A DNA stretch of 64,000 nt from Cellulomonas sp. S1-8 (GTDB taxonomy: Bacteria; Actinomycetota; Actinomycetes; Actinomycetales; Cellulomonadaceae): the NCBI RefSeq assembly GCF_026184235.1, contig NZ_CP110806.1, forward strand, positions 1,054,001 to 1,118,000, written 5' to 3'. The position numbers and the translations under genes were made by a program. Position 1 is the stretch's first letter. Each line of letters opens with the position of its first letter. The notes beneath the pieces are model-generated. The model saw only the letters and a list, made by a program, of their open reading frames with translations. It was not told where the DNA came from and ran no database searches. This document shows, in pieces, positions 48,063 through 56,960 of the stretch.

Positions 48063-49547
48063 ATGGACCTGCGTGAGCTCCTGGGTGCCCTGCGCAAGCA
48101 GTGGGTGCCGATCCTGGCTCTGACCCTCCTGGGCGCGGTCGCCGCGTTCGCGTTCTCGGTGAACCAGCAGAAGATGTGGACGGCGCAGGCCACGATCCTC
48201 GTGCGGCCCGCGTCGGGGCAGTCCACCGCGGACCTCAACAGCGGCGCCGTCTTCGTCGAGCGCGTCGTCGGCACGTACGCGGCGCTCGCGCGCACCCCCG
48301 TCGTGCTCGACCCCGTCGCCGACGAGCTGGGCCTCGAGTCGTCCTCCGAGCTGCGGGGCAAGGTGACCGCGGCGATCTCGTCCGGCACGACGTTCATCTC
48401 GGTCTCCGCGACGTGGCGGGACGCCGAGGGTGCCGCACGGGTCGCGAACGCCGTCGCGGACGAGATGCAGATCGCGATCGTCGACGCCGCCCCGCTGCAG
48501 CAGGGTCAGCCGTCGATCGTCGTGTCGTCGGTCGCGCCCGCGGTCGCCCCCGGCTCGCCGTCGTCGCCCGACGTGACGGCCAACGTCCTGGTCGGCACGT
48601 TCGCCGGCTTCCTCGTCGGCCTGGGCTTCGTGCTGCTGCGCTCGGCGCTCGACTCGCGCGTGCGCACCGTGGCGGACGCCCGGCGCCTGACGTCGTCGCC
48701 TGTGCTGGGGGAGATCGCCCCGCCCCGTCGGCCGTCGCGCAGCGCGATCCCCGACGCCGACCCGTGGGCGGAGGACTACCGCCGGCTGCGTACGAACCTG
48801 CGCCTGCTCGACGTGGGGGAGCGACCCGCGAGCGTCCTCGTCACGTCGTGCACCGCCGACGAGGGGGCGGCGACGGTGAGCCTCGGGCTCGCGCGCACCG
48901 CCGTCGAGGGGGGTCTGCGCACCGTCCTGGTCGAGGCGGACCTGCGTCATCCGCGCCTCGCGCAGGACCTGCGCCTGCCGGCCGGCCCCGGGCTCAGCGA
49001 TCTCGTCGCCACCCGGGGCGACATCGCCGCGGCCGTCCACGTCGTCGACGGCGTGGACGTGCTGCCCGCGGGCGCCGCGGTCGCCAGCCCCGGGGACCTC
49101 GTGACGTCACCCGCGATGGGTGACCTGCTCGCACGGCTCGTCGAGGGCTACGACCTCGTCGTGTGCCTGGCCCCGCCGGTGCTGACCGTGACCGACGCGG
49201 CGGCGCTCGGCGCCGGCACCCACGGCGTCGTGCTGGTCGTCGGGCGCCCGCGCGTCACGAGCGACCAGGTCACCGAGGCCGTGAACGCCCTGTCGATGGC
49301 CGGCGCCAGCCTGCTCGGCGTCGTGATGAACGACGCGGCGTCCGTCGCGCCGGCGCGGTTGTCGCGGCGTGCGGCCGACCGTCCCGGTGCGCCGGGCACG
49401 GGGAACGCGCGTCGGCAGCCCGGCGCCCCGGCCGCCCCGGGCGCGGGCGGGTCCGTCCCCGGGCAGGCGGGGTCGCCGTCGAGCGGCACGTCGACGCCCG
49501 CTGGCGCCCCGGCCCGGCGCGGCGAGGGCGCGCAGCCCGCTCGCTGA
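48063..49547 (+). CDS. Wzz-like chain-length/polysaccharide co-polymerase with degenerate kinase domain
   Basis: 494 residues. Two membrane helices (about 14-33 and 178-196) flank an extracytoplasmic Wzz domain (VNQQKMWTAQATILVRPASG at its start). The cytoplasmic part aligns with bacterial tyrosine kinases (DPWAEDYRRLRTNLRLL, VLVTSCTADEGAATVSLGLA, VLVEADLRHPRLAQDL). The P-loop reads TADEGAAT where GxGKST is expected, so the nucleotide-binding Lys is missing. The C-terminal tail is Pro/Gly/Ala-rich and lacks a Tyr cluster. Probably a chain-length regulator without kinase activity. Confidence 0.85.
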   Translation: MDLRELLGALRKQWVPILALTLLGAVAAFAFSVNQQKMWTAQATILVRPASGQSTADLNSGAVFVERVVGTYAALARTPVVLDPVADELGLESSSELRGKVTAAISSGTTFISVSATWRDAEGAARVANAVADEMQIAIVDAAPLQQGQPSIVVSSVAPAVAPGSPSSPDVTANVLVGTFAGFLVGLGFVLLRSALDSRVRTVADARRLTSSPVLGEIAPPRRPSRSAIPDADPWAEDYRRLRTNLRLLDVGERPASVLVTSCTADEGAATVSLGLARTAVEGGLRTVLVEADLRHPRLAQDLRLPAGPGLSDLVATRGDIAAAVHVVDGVDVLPAGAAVASPGDLVTSPAMGDLLARLVEGYDLVVCLAPPVLTVTDAAALGAGTHGVVLVVGRPRVTSDQVTEAVNALSMAGASLLGVVMNDAASVAPARLSRRAADRPGAPGTGNARRQPGAPAAPGAGGSVPGQAGSPSSGTSTPAGAPARRGEGAQPAR

Positions 49548-49626
49548 GGGGCCGCGGCCCCGGGGCCGACCGGCACCGGCACCTGTACCGGCATCCGCAC
49601 CGGCACCGGCCGGCGGCGCCGCGCTC
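49548..49626. repeat. Short GC-rich simple repeat between convergent genes
   Basis: 79 bp between the Wzz-like gene and the second flippase. It contains about five imperfect copies of CACCGGCA/TACCGGCA and GGCCGGCGGCGCC, and could act as a bidirectional terminator. Confidence 0.45.
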
Positions 49627-51078
49627 TCAGCGCCGGACGACGAGCCGAGCGGTCCGCCACATCGTGACGGCGTCGCGCCGCACCGCCGGTACGGCCGCAC
49701 CGACGACGACCGCCGCGACCCCGGCGGCGAGGACGCCGACGAGGACCTGCCAGAACGCCCCGTCGACGAGGCGGGCGGCCGCCCACGCGGCGGCGCCCAC
49801 GGGGGCACCCACGGCGAACACGGCCAGCGCGGTGGTGCGGACGAGCGGTGCCACGCGCACCCCGGTCGCTCGGCCGAGGGCGACCAGCGAGACGACCCAG
49901 TACAGGACGTTCGCGACGAGGTGCCCGACGGCGACACCGACGGGTCCCCACGGCACACCGCCCAGGACCAGCACGATCATCAGCGGCTGCGTCCACAGCT
50001 GCAGCCGCAGCAGCTGGGAGGTGCGGCCCGTCGCGAGGTAGCCCCAGTACGCGATCTGCGACACGGAGCGGAAGATGCCGCCGAGGGCGAGCACCGCCAG
50101 GATCGGCGCGACCTCCTGCCAGCCCGCACCCAGCACGAGGTCGACGAGCGGCCCGGCGAGCGCGGCCGCGACCACCAGGAGCGGGACGGTGACGTAGCAC
50201 GCGACGAGCTGCGCGCGCCGCAGACCGGCCGTCAGCTGCTCGCGGTCCTCGTGGACGCGCGCCAGCACGGGCACGGCGACGTTCGTCAGCGGCGCGTTGA
50301 TCTGGTTGATCGGCACCATGACGAGCTGGTACGCCCGGGAGTACAGACCCAGCTCGGCGGGGCCGCGCACGGCACCGAGCGCCACGTTGTCGACGTTGCG
50401 CGTGACGTAGTTCAGCAGCTGGGTGCCCAGCACGTGCCCGCCGAACCGGAAGAAGCGCCCCACGGGCACGTCCCGGCGGTACCGCTGCGGCCGCCACCGT
50501 CCCGCGACGACCACGATCACGAGGATCGTCGCGGCCCCCACGAGCTGCTGCGCGACCAGCGCCCACACGCCCGCGCCGGCCGCACCGAGCGCCACGGCCG
50601 CGGCGATCCCGGCCGCGGGGCCCGCGAGGTCGGCGGCCGCGACGGTGCCGAAGCGCAGGCGCCGCGCGAGGTCCGCGCGGTACTGCGTCGTGAGCCCGGA
50701 CAGCAGGAACACGGCGGCCAGCGGCGGCACGACGGCGCTCAGCTGCGGTTCGTCGTAGAGGAGGACGATCGCGGGCGTCAGCGCCGCCGCGAGCAGCGCG
50801 CAGGCCGTCCCCAACCCGGCGTTGGCCCAGAACAGGTTGCTGCGCTCGGCGGGGGTGACCTCCTTGGCCTGGACCGACGCGAGCGACAGCCCGAAGTCGC
50901 GCAGCAGGTCCGCCACCCCGATGACGGCGGTGACCATGGCGACCAGACCGAACTCCTCGGGCGTGAGCAGCCGCGCCAGCACCACGACCGAGCCGACCTG
51001 CAGGACGATGCGGGCGACCTGCGCGCCGACCGTCACGGCACCGCCGCGCGCGGCGGCCCCGGCGAGCGCCGTGCTCAT
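49627..51078 (-). CDS. Polysaccharide flippase, Wzx-like (second copy)
   Basis: 483 residues, about 12-14 hydrophobic segments, ATG 51078 overlapping the pyruvyl transferase stop. VTVGAQVARIVLQVGSVVVL, LTPEEFGLVAMVTAVIGVAD, NLFWANAGLGTACALLAAAL and QLLNYVTRNVDNVALGAVRG are typical of the WzxC/lipopolysaccharide exporter branch. Longer than the first flippase and from a different branch of the superfamily, so the locus may export two products. Confidence 0.9.
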   Translation of the reverse strand: MSTALAGAAARGGAVTVGAQVARIVLQVGSVVVLARLLTPEEFGLVAMVTAVIGVADLLRDFGLSLASVQAKEVTPAERSNLFWANAGLGTACALLAAALTPAIVLLYDEPQLSAVVPPLAAVFLLSGLTTQYRADLARRLRFGTVAAADLAGPAAGIAAAVALGAAGAGVWALVAQQLVGAATILVIVVVAGRWRPQRYRRDVPVGRFFRFGGHVLGTQLLNYVTRNVDNVALGAVRGPAELGLYSRAYQLVMVPINQINAPLTNVAVPVLARVHEDREQLTAGLRRAQLVACYVTVPLLVVAAALAGPLVDLVLGAGWQEVAPILAVLALGGIFRSVSQIAYWGYLATGRTSQLLRLQLWTQPLMIVLVLGGVPWGPVGVAVGHLVANVLYWVVSLVALGRATGVRVAPLVRTTALAVFAVGAPVGAAAWAAARLVDGAFWQVLVGVLAAGVAAVVVGAAVPAVRRDAVTMWRTARLVVRR

Positions 51079-52202
51079 GACCCGTCGACGGGAGCCGCCG
51101 ACGGCACCACCGCGGTGTCGGCGGCGCGCGGCGCACCGTGGACGAGGCGACCCACCCGGTCCGCGAGCGCGGTGAGGCGGTCGCGCGCGGTGTCGGCGGC
51201 AGCGAGCACCGCGTCGCGGTCGTCGAGCAGGGCGTGCACCGCCGGCACGGCGACGGTCGCGTCGTCCGCCGGCACCGCCGAGGCCGCGAGACCCACCGTG
51301 GCCATCGTGCGACGGATCTTCGCCACCGCGTGACCGAGACCGACCGGGACCGCCCCCTCCGTGTGACCGACGACCACGGCGTGCAGCCGGTCGCTCACCA
51401 CGAGGGCGGCGCGGCGGTAGACCGCCCGCACCCGGGCCTCGACGACGTCGTGGGCCCAGTCGTCGCCGTCGACCAGCTCGCCGTCGAGCCGCGCGGCCAG
51501 CTCCGCGGCGCGGGTGCGGTCCCGCCCGACCTGCGGGGCCACCACGACGGACAGCCCGCGGTCCGCCGCGACCGCCCGCACCGTGTCGAACCACGCGTCG
51601 GACGGCGTCCCGCGGTCGCCGCGCATCGACAGCGCGAGGACGTCACGGCCCTGCGACGGCAGGTCGGCCACGGACGTGCCCGGAGCGGTGCCGCCGGGGC
51701 CCGTCGGTCCCGCGGCCCAGCCCCAGTCCGGTGCGGTCGTGCCGGTGCCCACCCAGCGGCGGGAGTCGTCGTCGCGCCACGTCACCAGGTCGCACGGGGC
51801 CAGGCTCGCGCGCACGACCGTGCCCCACACCGGGTGCGGGGCACGCAGCCCGAAGCCGAGGTGCACGGCGTGGCCGCCGCGGAGCCGCGCGAGGGCCAGG
51901 AGGGGCGCCATGCGGGCGTAGCCGAGCGCCCAGGACCGCGTGAGCAGCGCCTCCCCGGCGTTGTGCGCGAGGACGTCGCCCTGCCGCGCGGCGGCGAGCA
52001 CCTCCTGCTGCCACTGGGCCCGGGACGTGACGACCGTGTCCTGCGGTCGCAGGCGCAGGCCCGTGACGTAGTCGTCCGTCGTGTCGGCGAGCCGGACGAC
52101 GAGCCGGCCGTGCGGGCGCAGCGAGTCGAGCAGCCCACGGCGCAGCACCGAGTCGCCGACGTTGTCGCTCTGGCCCTCCGCGGACACGAGGATGCGGGTC
52201 AT
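51075..52202 (-). CDS. Polysaccharide pyruvyl transferase family protein
   Basis: 375 residues. VSAEGQSDNVGDSVLRRGLL at the start has the N-x-GD motif of the family; LAHNAGEALLTR, LSMRGDRGTP, VAPQVGRDRTRAAELAARL and LVVSDRLHAVVVGHTEGAVP with the conserved RLH follow. Adds a ketal pyruvate to a sugar of the repeat unit from phosphoenolpyruvate, giving an acidic polysaccharide. Coupled on both sides by 4-bp overlaps. Confidence 0.9.
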   Translation of the reverse strand: MTRILVSAEGQSDNVGDSVLRRGLLDSLRPHGRLVVRLADTTDDYVTGLRLRPQDTVVTSRAQWQQEVLAAARQGDVLAHNAGEALLTRSWALGYARMAPLLALARLRGGHAVHLGFGLRAPHPVWGTVVRASLAPCDLVTWRDDDSRRWVGTGTTAPDWGWAAGPTGPGGTAPGTSVADLPSQGRDVLALSMRGDRGTPSDAWFDTVRAVAADRGLSVVVAPQVGRDRTRAAELAARLDGELVDGDDWAHDVVEARVRAVYRRAALVVSDRLHAVVVGHTEGAVPVGLGHAVAKIRRTMATVGLAASAVPADDATVAVPAVHALLDDRDAVLAAADTARDRLTALADRVGRLVHGAPRAADTAVVPSAAPVDGS

Positions 52203-53542
52203 CGGACCTCCTGGTCGCTGCCCGCGGCGGCGGACCGGGCGGGTGCCGGTGCGTCGGCGGTGTCGGGCGGCGCGTGGCGCCGCTCGGGTGGGGTGGCGTC
52301 CGGCGCCGGGCGCCACGCCAGGACGAGGACGAGGGGCAGCAGCGCGACCGGTGCGTACATGACCCGGTCCACGACGCCCAGCGGCACCTCGAGGAGCGCC
52401 GCGCACAGCAGCGCGACGAGGAACGTCGTCGGCCAGGCGTCGGTCTGCGCCGCCCGCACGGCCCGGACGCCGGCCGCGACCACGGCGGCGCCCACGAGCG
52501 CCAGCATGACGACACCCCCCGTGACCAGCAGCTGCACGACCTGGTTGTGCGCCTGGTAGGCGTAGCCGCCCAGCTCGCCGCCCTCGCGCGCGACCCTCGT
52601 GTAGTAGTCGGCGCCGTGCCCGAGCAGGGGAGCGTCCCCCCATGCGTCGATGCCTGCGATCCAGTAGGTCGCCCGGTTGGTGAAGGCGGTCGGGTCGCTC
52701 ACGACGAACGGCAGCACGACGTTCGCCGTGCCGACCGCGCCGAGCGCGAGCGCGGCCAGGACGTCACGCCGGCGCCCGGCGACGTGCAGGGCGAGCGCCG
52801 TGACGAGCGCGGCACCGGCAGCGAGCCACGACGCGCGCGACGCTGTCCACGCCAGGGCGGCCAGGACCGTGAGCACGGCGGTCCACCGCAGCCACGCGCG
52901 ACGCAGCACCAGGACGGCCGGCAGGCCGAGCGCGAGCGCGACGCCCAGGTTGTTGCCCGACGGCAGCACGCCCGCGAGGATGCCGAGCGCGCCGACGGGC
53001 TTCTCGTCGGCGACCGCCTCGGGCCGGACGTAGCGTCCTGCGGACGGCAGCAGCAGCCCGAGCACCAGGCTCAGCGCGGCGACGGCCGCGGTCGACGCGC
53101 CCACCGCGGCGACGGCCGCACGGCCGGGGCGCAGCAGGGTGCCGGCGGCCACGACCAGCGGGACCAGGACGACGGCGCGCGGCACCTCCGCGTCGTGCGC
53201 GATCAGCACGCCGAGCGCGACCGCCCAGGCCGCGAGGAGCAGCGCGGACGGGCCGAGCAGGTCGCGCCAGCGCCGCCGGTGCACCACCAGGACCGTCAGG
53301 CACGCGGCCAGGACGAGCAGGTTGCCGACCGTCCCGGCGAGCGCGACGACCGGCGGGTCCGGCACGGGCGCGGCGGTGATCGGGCGGAACTCCTTCACGC
53401 CGGTGAGCGAGTCGACCAGCAGCGGCAGGAGGAACCCGACCGTGACCGCGACGACGAGGCCCGGCTCGAGCCACGGCTGGAGCCGGGGCGCGGCGGTGGT
53501 CGACCGAGCAGCCCGCCGGTGCGACGTCCCGCGGTCGCTCAC
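52199..53542 (-). CDS. O-antigen ligase/polymerase family protein (Wzy-like, second copy)
   Basis: 447 residues from GTG 53542, 11-12 hydrophobic segments. The Wzy_C loop reads TNRATYWIAGIDAWGDAPLL, GHGADYYTR and YAYQAHNQVVQLLVTGGVVM. The GTG overlaps the stop of the glycosyltransferase fusion. With the second flippase it makes a second assembly set in the locus. Confidence 0.87.
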   Translation of the reverse strand: MSDRGTSHRRAARSTTAAPRLQPWLEPGLVVAVTVGFLLPLLVDSLTGVKEFRPITAAPVPDPPVVALAGTVGNLLVLAACLTVLVVHRRRWRDLLGPSALLLAAWAVALGVLIAHDAEVPRAVVLVPLVVAAGTLLRPGRAAVAAVGASTAAVAALSLVLGLLLPSAGRYVRPEAVADEKPVGALGILAGVLPSGNNLGVALALGLPAVLVLRRAWLRWTAVLTVLAALAWTASRASWLAAGAALVTALALHVAGRRRDVLAALALGAVGTANVVLPFVVSDPTAFTNRATYWIAGIDAWGDAPLLGHGADYYTRVAREGGELGGYAYQAHNQVVQLLVTGGVVMLALVGAAVVAAGVRAVRAAQTDAWPTTFLVALLCAALLEVPLGVVDRVMYAPVALLPLVLVLAWRPAPDATPPERRHAPPDTADAPAPARSAAAGSDQEVR

Positions 53543-55302
53543 AGCGCGCCCGCCAGCACCTCGGTCGCCGGGAGCGCCGGCTGCAGGGGAGGCGGCACCG
53601 GGCGCCGGCCGCTCGCCCGGCGCGGGCGGCTGACGAGCAGCGCCGCGCGCCCGGCGGCCGTGGCGGCCGTCCACGCCACCCTGTCGAGGGCGCGCGGGGC
53701 GCTGACCCGGCGGATGCCGGCGACGATCGTCCCGATGACGACCTGGTCGCGCAGGCCCAGGAGGTCACGGTGCTTGCGCCGGTAGGCCAGCACCCCCTGG
53801 GCGCGCCGCTCGGTCTTGTCGGTGAGCTGGCCGCCCGCGTGGATCCGGTTGCGCACGGTGACGCGCGGCACGACGCAGTACCGCGCACCGGACCGCAGCA
53901 GGCGGACGAGCAGGTCCTGGTCGTTCGCGACGCGCAGCGCCGGGTCGAAGCCGCGGACGGCCTGCAGGACGTCGGTGCGGACCAGGAAGTTGCTGCCCAC
54001 GAACCCCGGGTTGCGGGACACGACGTCGGGCACCCGCAGGCCGGACGTCATGCGGGCGAACACGAACGTGGGGTCGTCGGCGGCCGTCCAGGCGACCGCG
54101 AGGTCCGCGTCGTCGCGCGACAGCGACAGGTGGAGACGCTCGAGGTGCTCGGGCAACCACGTGTCGTCGTCGTCGAGGAACGCCAGCAGGGGCGCGGACG
54201 CGAGCGCCGCGCCCACGTTGCGCGACGCACCGGCGGTGCCGGCGGCGGGGCCGGAGCTGTCGACGTACCGGACGAGGCCGTCCGTGCGGTCCGTCCACCT
54301 GGCCACGACGGTGCGGGTGGTCGCGGACCCGAGGTCGTCGCAGACGAGGACCTCGTGCGCGGGGAGGGTCTGGGCCAGGACGGATGCGATCGCGTCCTCG
54401 ACCTGCTCGTCGCGGTCGTGGGTGGGGATCACGACGCTGATCCGTGCGGGGAGCGGTGCGCGGCGCTCGCGGGGCCGGTACGCCGACGCGCTGCGGTCGG
54501 CACGCGCGACGGGTCGGCCCCGGGCGGCCTGCGCGAGGGAGCGCGCGACGACGCCGAGGAAGAGCGGCCCGCGCAGCAGGTAGCGCCCGGCGAGCCGGCT
54601 CGGCTCCTGCGCCAGCCGGTACAGCCACTCGGCGCCGATCGCCTGCACGGCGCGGGGTGCGCGCGAGCGCAGCCCGGCGGCGAAGTCGACGGCGGCACCG
54701 GCGCCGACGTACAGGGCGGGCGGCAGGTCGTCCCGCCAGTGCTCCACCCACGCCTCCTGCTTCGGCGCACCGAGGCACACGAAGACGATGTCGGGCCGCG
54801 CCTCGCGCAGGGCGTCGACGACGCTGCGCCCGGCCGGGTCGTCGTGACCGTCGAGCAGCGGGAACGGCAGGGCGACGACGTCGGCGCCGCTCTGCTCGCG
54901 CAGGTGCTCGGCCGCGAGCTGCGCGACCCCGTCACGCCCGCCCGTCAGCACGATGCGCCACCCCGTGCGCGCGGCGCGCGCGCACGTCTCGGGCAGCAGG
55001 TCCGCGCCGGTGAGGCGGTGCAGGTCGCGTGCGCCCAGCAGGCGGGCGAGCCACACCAGCGGTGCGCCGTCGGCGAGCAGCAGGTCGGCGTCCTGCACGG
55101 CCCGCGCCATGCGGGCGTCCGAGCGCATGAGCACCGTGAAGTCGGTGTTGGGCGTCACCGCGGTGAGGGTCGCGCTCGCGGGCAGCCGCAGCTCGAGGTG
55201 GTCGAGCAGGTCCGCCATGGACCCGGAGACCAGCGGGCGCCCGGCCAGGTGGGCGCGGCGCCTGTGGTCGACGGTGAGGACGACGTCGGCGGTCTCAGCC
55301 AC
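53539..55302 (-). CDS. Fusion of WecG/TagA/CpsF glycosyltransferase and GT2 glycosyltransferase
   Basis: 587 residues from GTG 55302. First domain (about 20-240): VTPNTDFTVLMRSDARMARA, LLADGAPLVWLARLLGA, LTGADLLPETCARA, VFVCLGAPKQEAWVEHWRD, GAAVDFAAGL and IGAEWLYRLAQEPSRL are WecG/TagA/CpsF signatures (ManNAc- or other sugar transferase to a lipid-linked acceptor). Second domain (about 290-540): ISVVIPTHDRDEQVEDAIAS, ASRNVGAALASAPLLAFLDD (DDD metal motif) and NPGFVGSNFLVRTDVL are GT2. The single reading frame is continuous. Two consecutive sugar additions by one protein is an inference. Confidence 0.9.
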   Translation of the reverse strand: MAETADVVLTVDHRRRAHLAGRPLVSGSMADLLDHLELRLPASATLTAVTPNTDFTVLMRSDARMARAVQDADLLLADGAPLVWLARLLGARDLHRLTGADLLPETCARAARTGWRIVLTGGRDGVAQLAAEHLREQSGADVVALPFPLLDGHDDPAGRSVVDALREARPDIVFVCLGAPKQEAWVEHWRDDLPPALYVGAGAAVDFAAGLRSRAPRAVQAIGAEWLYRLAQEPSRLAGRYLLRGPLFLGVVARSLAQAARGRPVARADRSASAYRPRERRAPLPARISVVIPTHDRDEQVEDAIASVLAQTLPAHEVLVCDDLGSATTRTVVARWTDRTDGLVRYVDSSGPAAGTAGASRNVGAALASAPLLAFLDDDDTWLPEHLERLHLSLSRDDADLAVAWTAADDPTFVFARMTSGLRVPDVVSRNPGFVGSNFLVRTDVLQAVRGFDPALRVANDQDLLVRLLRSGARYCVVPRVTVRNRIHAGGQLTDKTERRAQGVLAYRRKHRDLLGLRDQVVIGTIVAGIRRVSAPRALDRVAWTAATAAGRAALLVSRPRRASGRRPVPPPLQPALPATEVLAGAL

Positions 55303-56497
55303 GGGGCACCTGCTCCAGCTCGAGGATGCGGGACACGACCTGCTCGGCCGCGAGCCCGTCGACGGACGCGCGCGCACCGGCGCGCGACAGGTCGACCGCG
55401 GCGCGCAGGGCGGCGGCGATCTCGTCGGGGTCGCGTCCCGTGACGAAGCCGTTGGCGCCGCCGGTCACGAGCCGACCGGTGTCGCTGCCGTCGGTCACGA
55501 CGGCGGGCAGGCCCGCGGCGAGCGCCTCGACGAGCACGCGGGGGTGCCCCTCGTAGCCGGCGACGGACGTCATCACGAAGACGCCGGAGCTGCCGAGCAG
55601 CTCACCGACCTCGTCCGGGGGCACGGCGCCGGCGAGCCGGACCCGGTCGGCGACCGCGGGGTCGAGCGCGGCGCGGCGCTCCGCCAGGTCGGCGGCGAGC
55701 GTGCCGGAGCCGATGACGAGGAGGGACCAGGGGTGCGCGGGGTCGAGCGCGACGAGCGCCGCGAACGCCTCGAGCGCGAGCAGGGGGTCCTTCATCGGCT
55801 CGAGCCGGCCGAGCCAGACCACGCGGTACGGCTCGGCGGCCTCGGGCCGGTACCGCACGACGTCGGGCTCGTACCAGTTGGGCGAGAACGCGACGCGCGG
55901 CGACCGCTCGCCGAGCGTGCGGGCGTAGTCCTCGTTGAACACGACGGTCGCGCGTGCGCCGCGCACGACGGACCGCTCGAGCGCGGCGTGCACGCGCGGC
56001 GCGCGGGCCCAGAAGGAGTCGGTCGCGCCGCTGGTCAGCCCGTTCTCCTGGTTGTGCACGAAGTGCACGAGCGGGGTGCGGGGGAACAGCCGCCGGGCTG
56101 CCCACGCGGTGTCGACGCGGTGCGCGTGGACCGTCCGCGCCCGCGGCAGCCGGTGCCGGTGACGCAGGGCGCCGAGCACGAGCCGCACCGAGTGCGGGAC
56201 GCTGCGGCGCTGGTCGCTGGAGTCGAGCCGTGCGACGGGCAGGAACCAGATCGTGCGCCCGGCCACGTCGTGCCGCTCCCACCGCCCGACGGCTCGTCCG
56301 GGCGCCTCGCGGGCGAGCACGCCGACCACCGCGACGACGTCCTGCGCGGGGGCGAACCGCAGGATCCCGCGCACGACGCCGTCGACACCGCCGGGCACGG
56401 GGTGCCCGACGTCCAGCTGGTGGACGACGAGGCGGTCGACCGTGGCGGGGCGGGTGTCGTGCGCCGGTGCGGCGACGCTGTCGTGTGCCACGGGCAT
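55295..56497 (-). CDS. Glycosyltransferase family 4 protein
   Basis: 400 residues from ATG 56497, selected for GGAGG five bases upstream. N-terminal acceptor domain (VHQLDVGHPVPGGVDGVVRG, RTVHAHRVDTAWAARRLFP, VHFVHNQENGLTSG), C-terminal GT4 domain (YRVVWLGRLEPMKDPLLALE, LVIGSGTLAADLAER, GVFVMTSVAGYEGHPRVLVE with the conserved Glu). First gene of a five-gene minus-strand operon running to 49627; its stop overlaps the fusion start by 8 bp. Confidence 0.9.
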   Translation of the reverse strand: MPVAHDSVAAPAHDTRPATVDRLVVHQLDVGHPVPGGVDGVVRGILRFAPAQDVVAVVGVLAREAPGRAVGRWERHDVAGRTIWFLPVARLDSSDQRRSVPHSVRLVLGALRHRHRLPRARTVHAHRVDTAWAARRLFPRTPLVHFVHNQENGLTSGATDSFWARAPRVHAALERSVVRGARATVVFNEDYARTLGERSPRVAFSPNWYEPDVVRYRPEAAEPYRVVWLGRLEPMKDPLLALEAFAALVALDPAHPWSLLVIGSGTLAADLAERRAALDPAVADRVRLAGAVPPDEVGELLGSSGVFVMTSVAGYEGHPRVLVEALAAGLPAVVTDGSDTGRLVTGGANGFVTGRDPDEIAAALRAAVDLSRAGARASVDGLAAEQVVSRILELEQVPRG

Positions 56498-56662
56498 GCG
56501 GGCCTCCGCGTTCGTCTCGAGGGGTGCGGCCGGGCGGTCCGCGCCCGTCGCTCGGGCCCTCCGCACGCCTGTGACCGGTGGTCTGTGCCACCGTGGCCCG
56601 TCGTCGAGCCGTGGGGCGACGCTACCAACGTCGTGTGCCCCGGATGTGAAGGATGGGCGGAT

Positions 56663-56700
56663 TTCGCCCGTTCAGCCCGACAGGTGGGCGAACGGGCGAA
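56663..56700. repeat. Long inverted repeat in the divergent promoter region
   Basis: TTCGCCCGTTCAGCCC (56663-56678) and GGGCGAACGGGCGAA (56686-56700) pair over 15 bp with one bulged A around a 7-nt loop. Its place 20 bp from the CRP-type site, not behind a gene, suits a regulator site. Confidence 0.6.
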
Positions 56701-56719
56701 TCGAACGAAGTGTCCACAA

Positions 56720-56735
56720 TGTGACGACGGTCACA
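56720..56735. promoter_or_regulatory. CRP/GlxR-type binding site
   Basis: TGTGACGACGGTCACA matches the TGTGA-N6-TCACA consensus of the CRP/GlxR family exactly. It lies about 225 bp before the lectin-like protein start and the same distance before the glycosyltransferase operon. A near match precedes the paralogue at 58631-58646. Confidence 0.65.
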
Positions 56736-56960
56736 CACCATTCACCCAGGACTCGCTATTCTCCCCGGAGGCCGTCGCCCGGGTGGACCCTTCCACTCAC
56801 CCGTCCGGGTGATGCCGACCAGCTCCACCGCGTTCGCTCGTGAGCGCGCGTCCTTCACCCACGGGCGGTCCCCTCCGCCCCCGTTTACGTGTGGCGTCGC
56901 AAGCTCGTCGCTGCCCGACGTCCCGCGCCCTGGCGCGGGCACCGTCAGGAGGTCCAGCCC

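Larger units (their letters stand above)
56498..56960. promoter_or_regulatory. 463-bp divergent intergenic region
   Basis: No gene supported. Holds the promoters of the minus-strand operon and of the secreted lectin-like protein, a near-perfect hairpin at 56663-56700, a CRP-type palindrome at 56720-56735 and a long GC-rich leader ending in AGGAGG (56947-56952) before ATG 56961. The stretch 56640-56765 is AT-richer than its surroundings. Confidence 0.65.
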
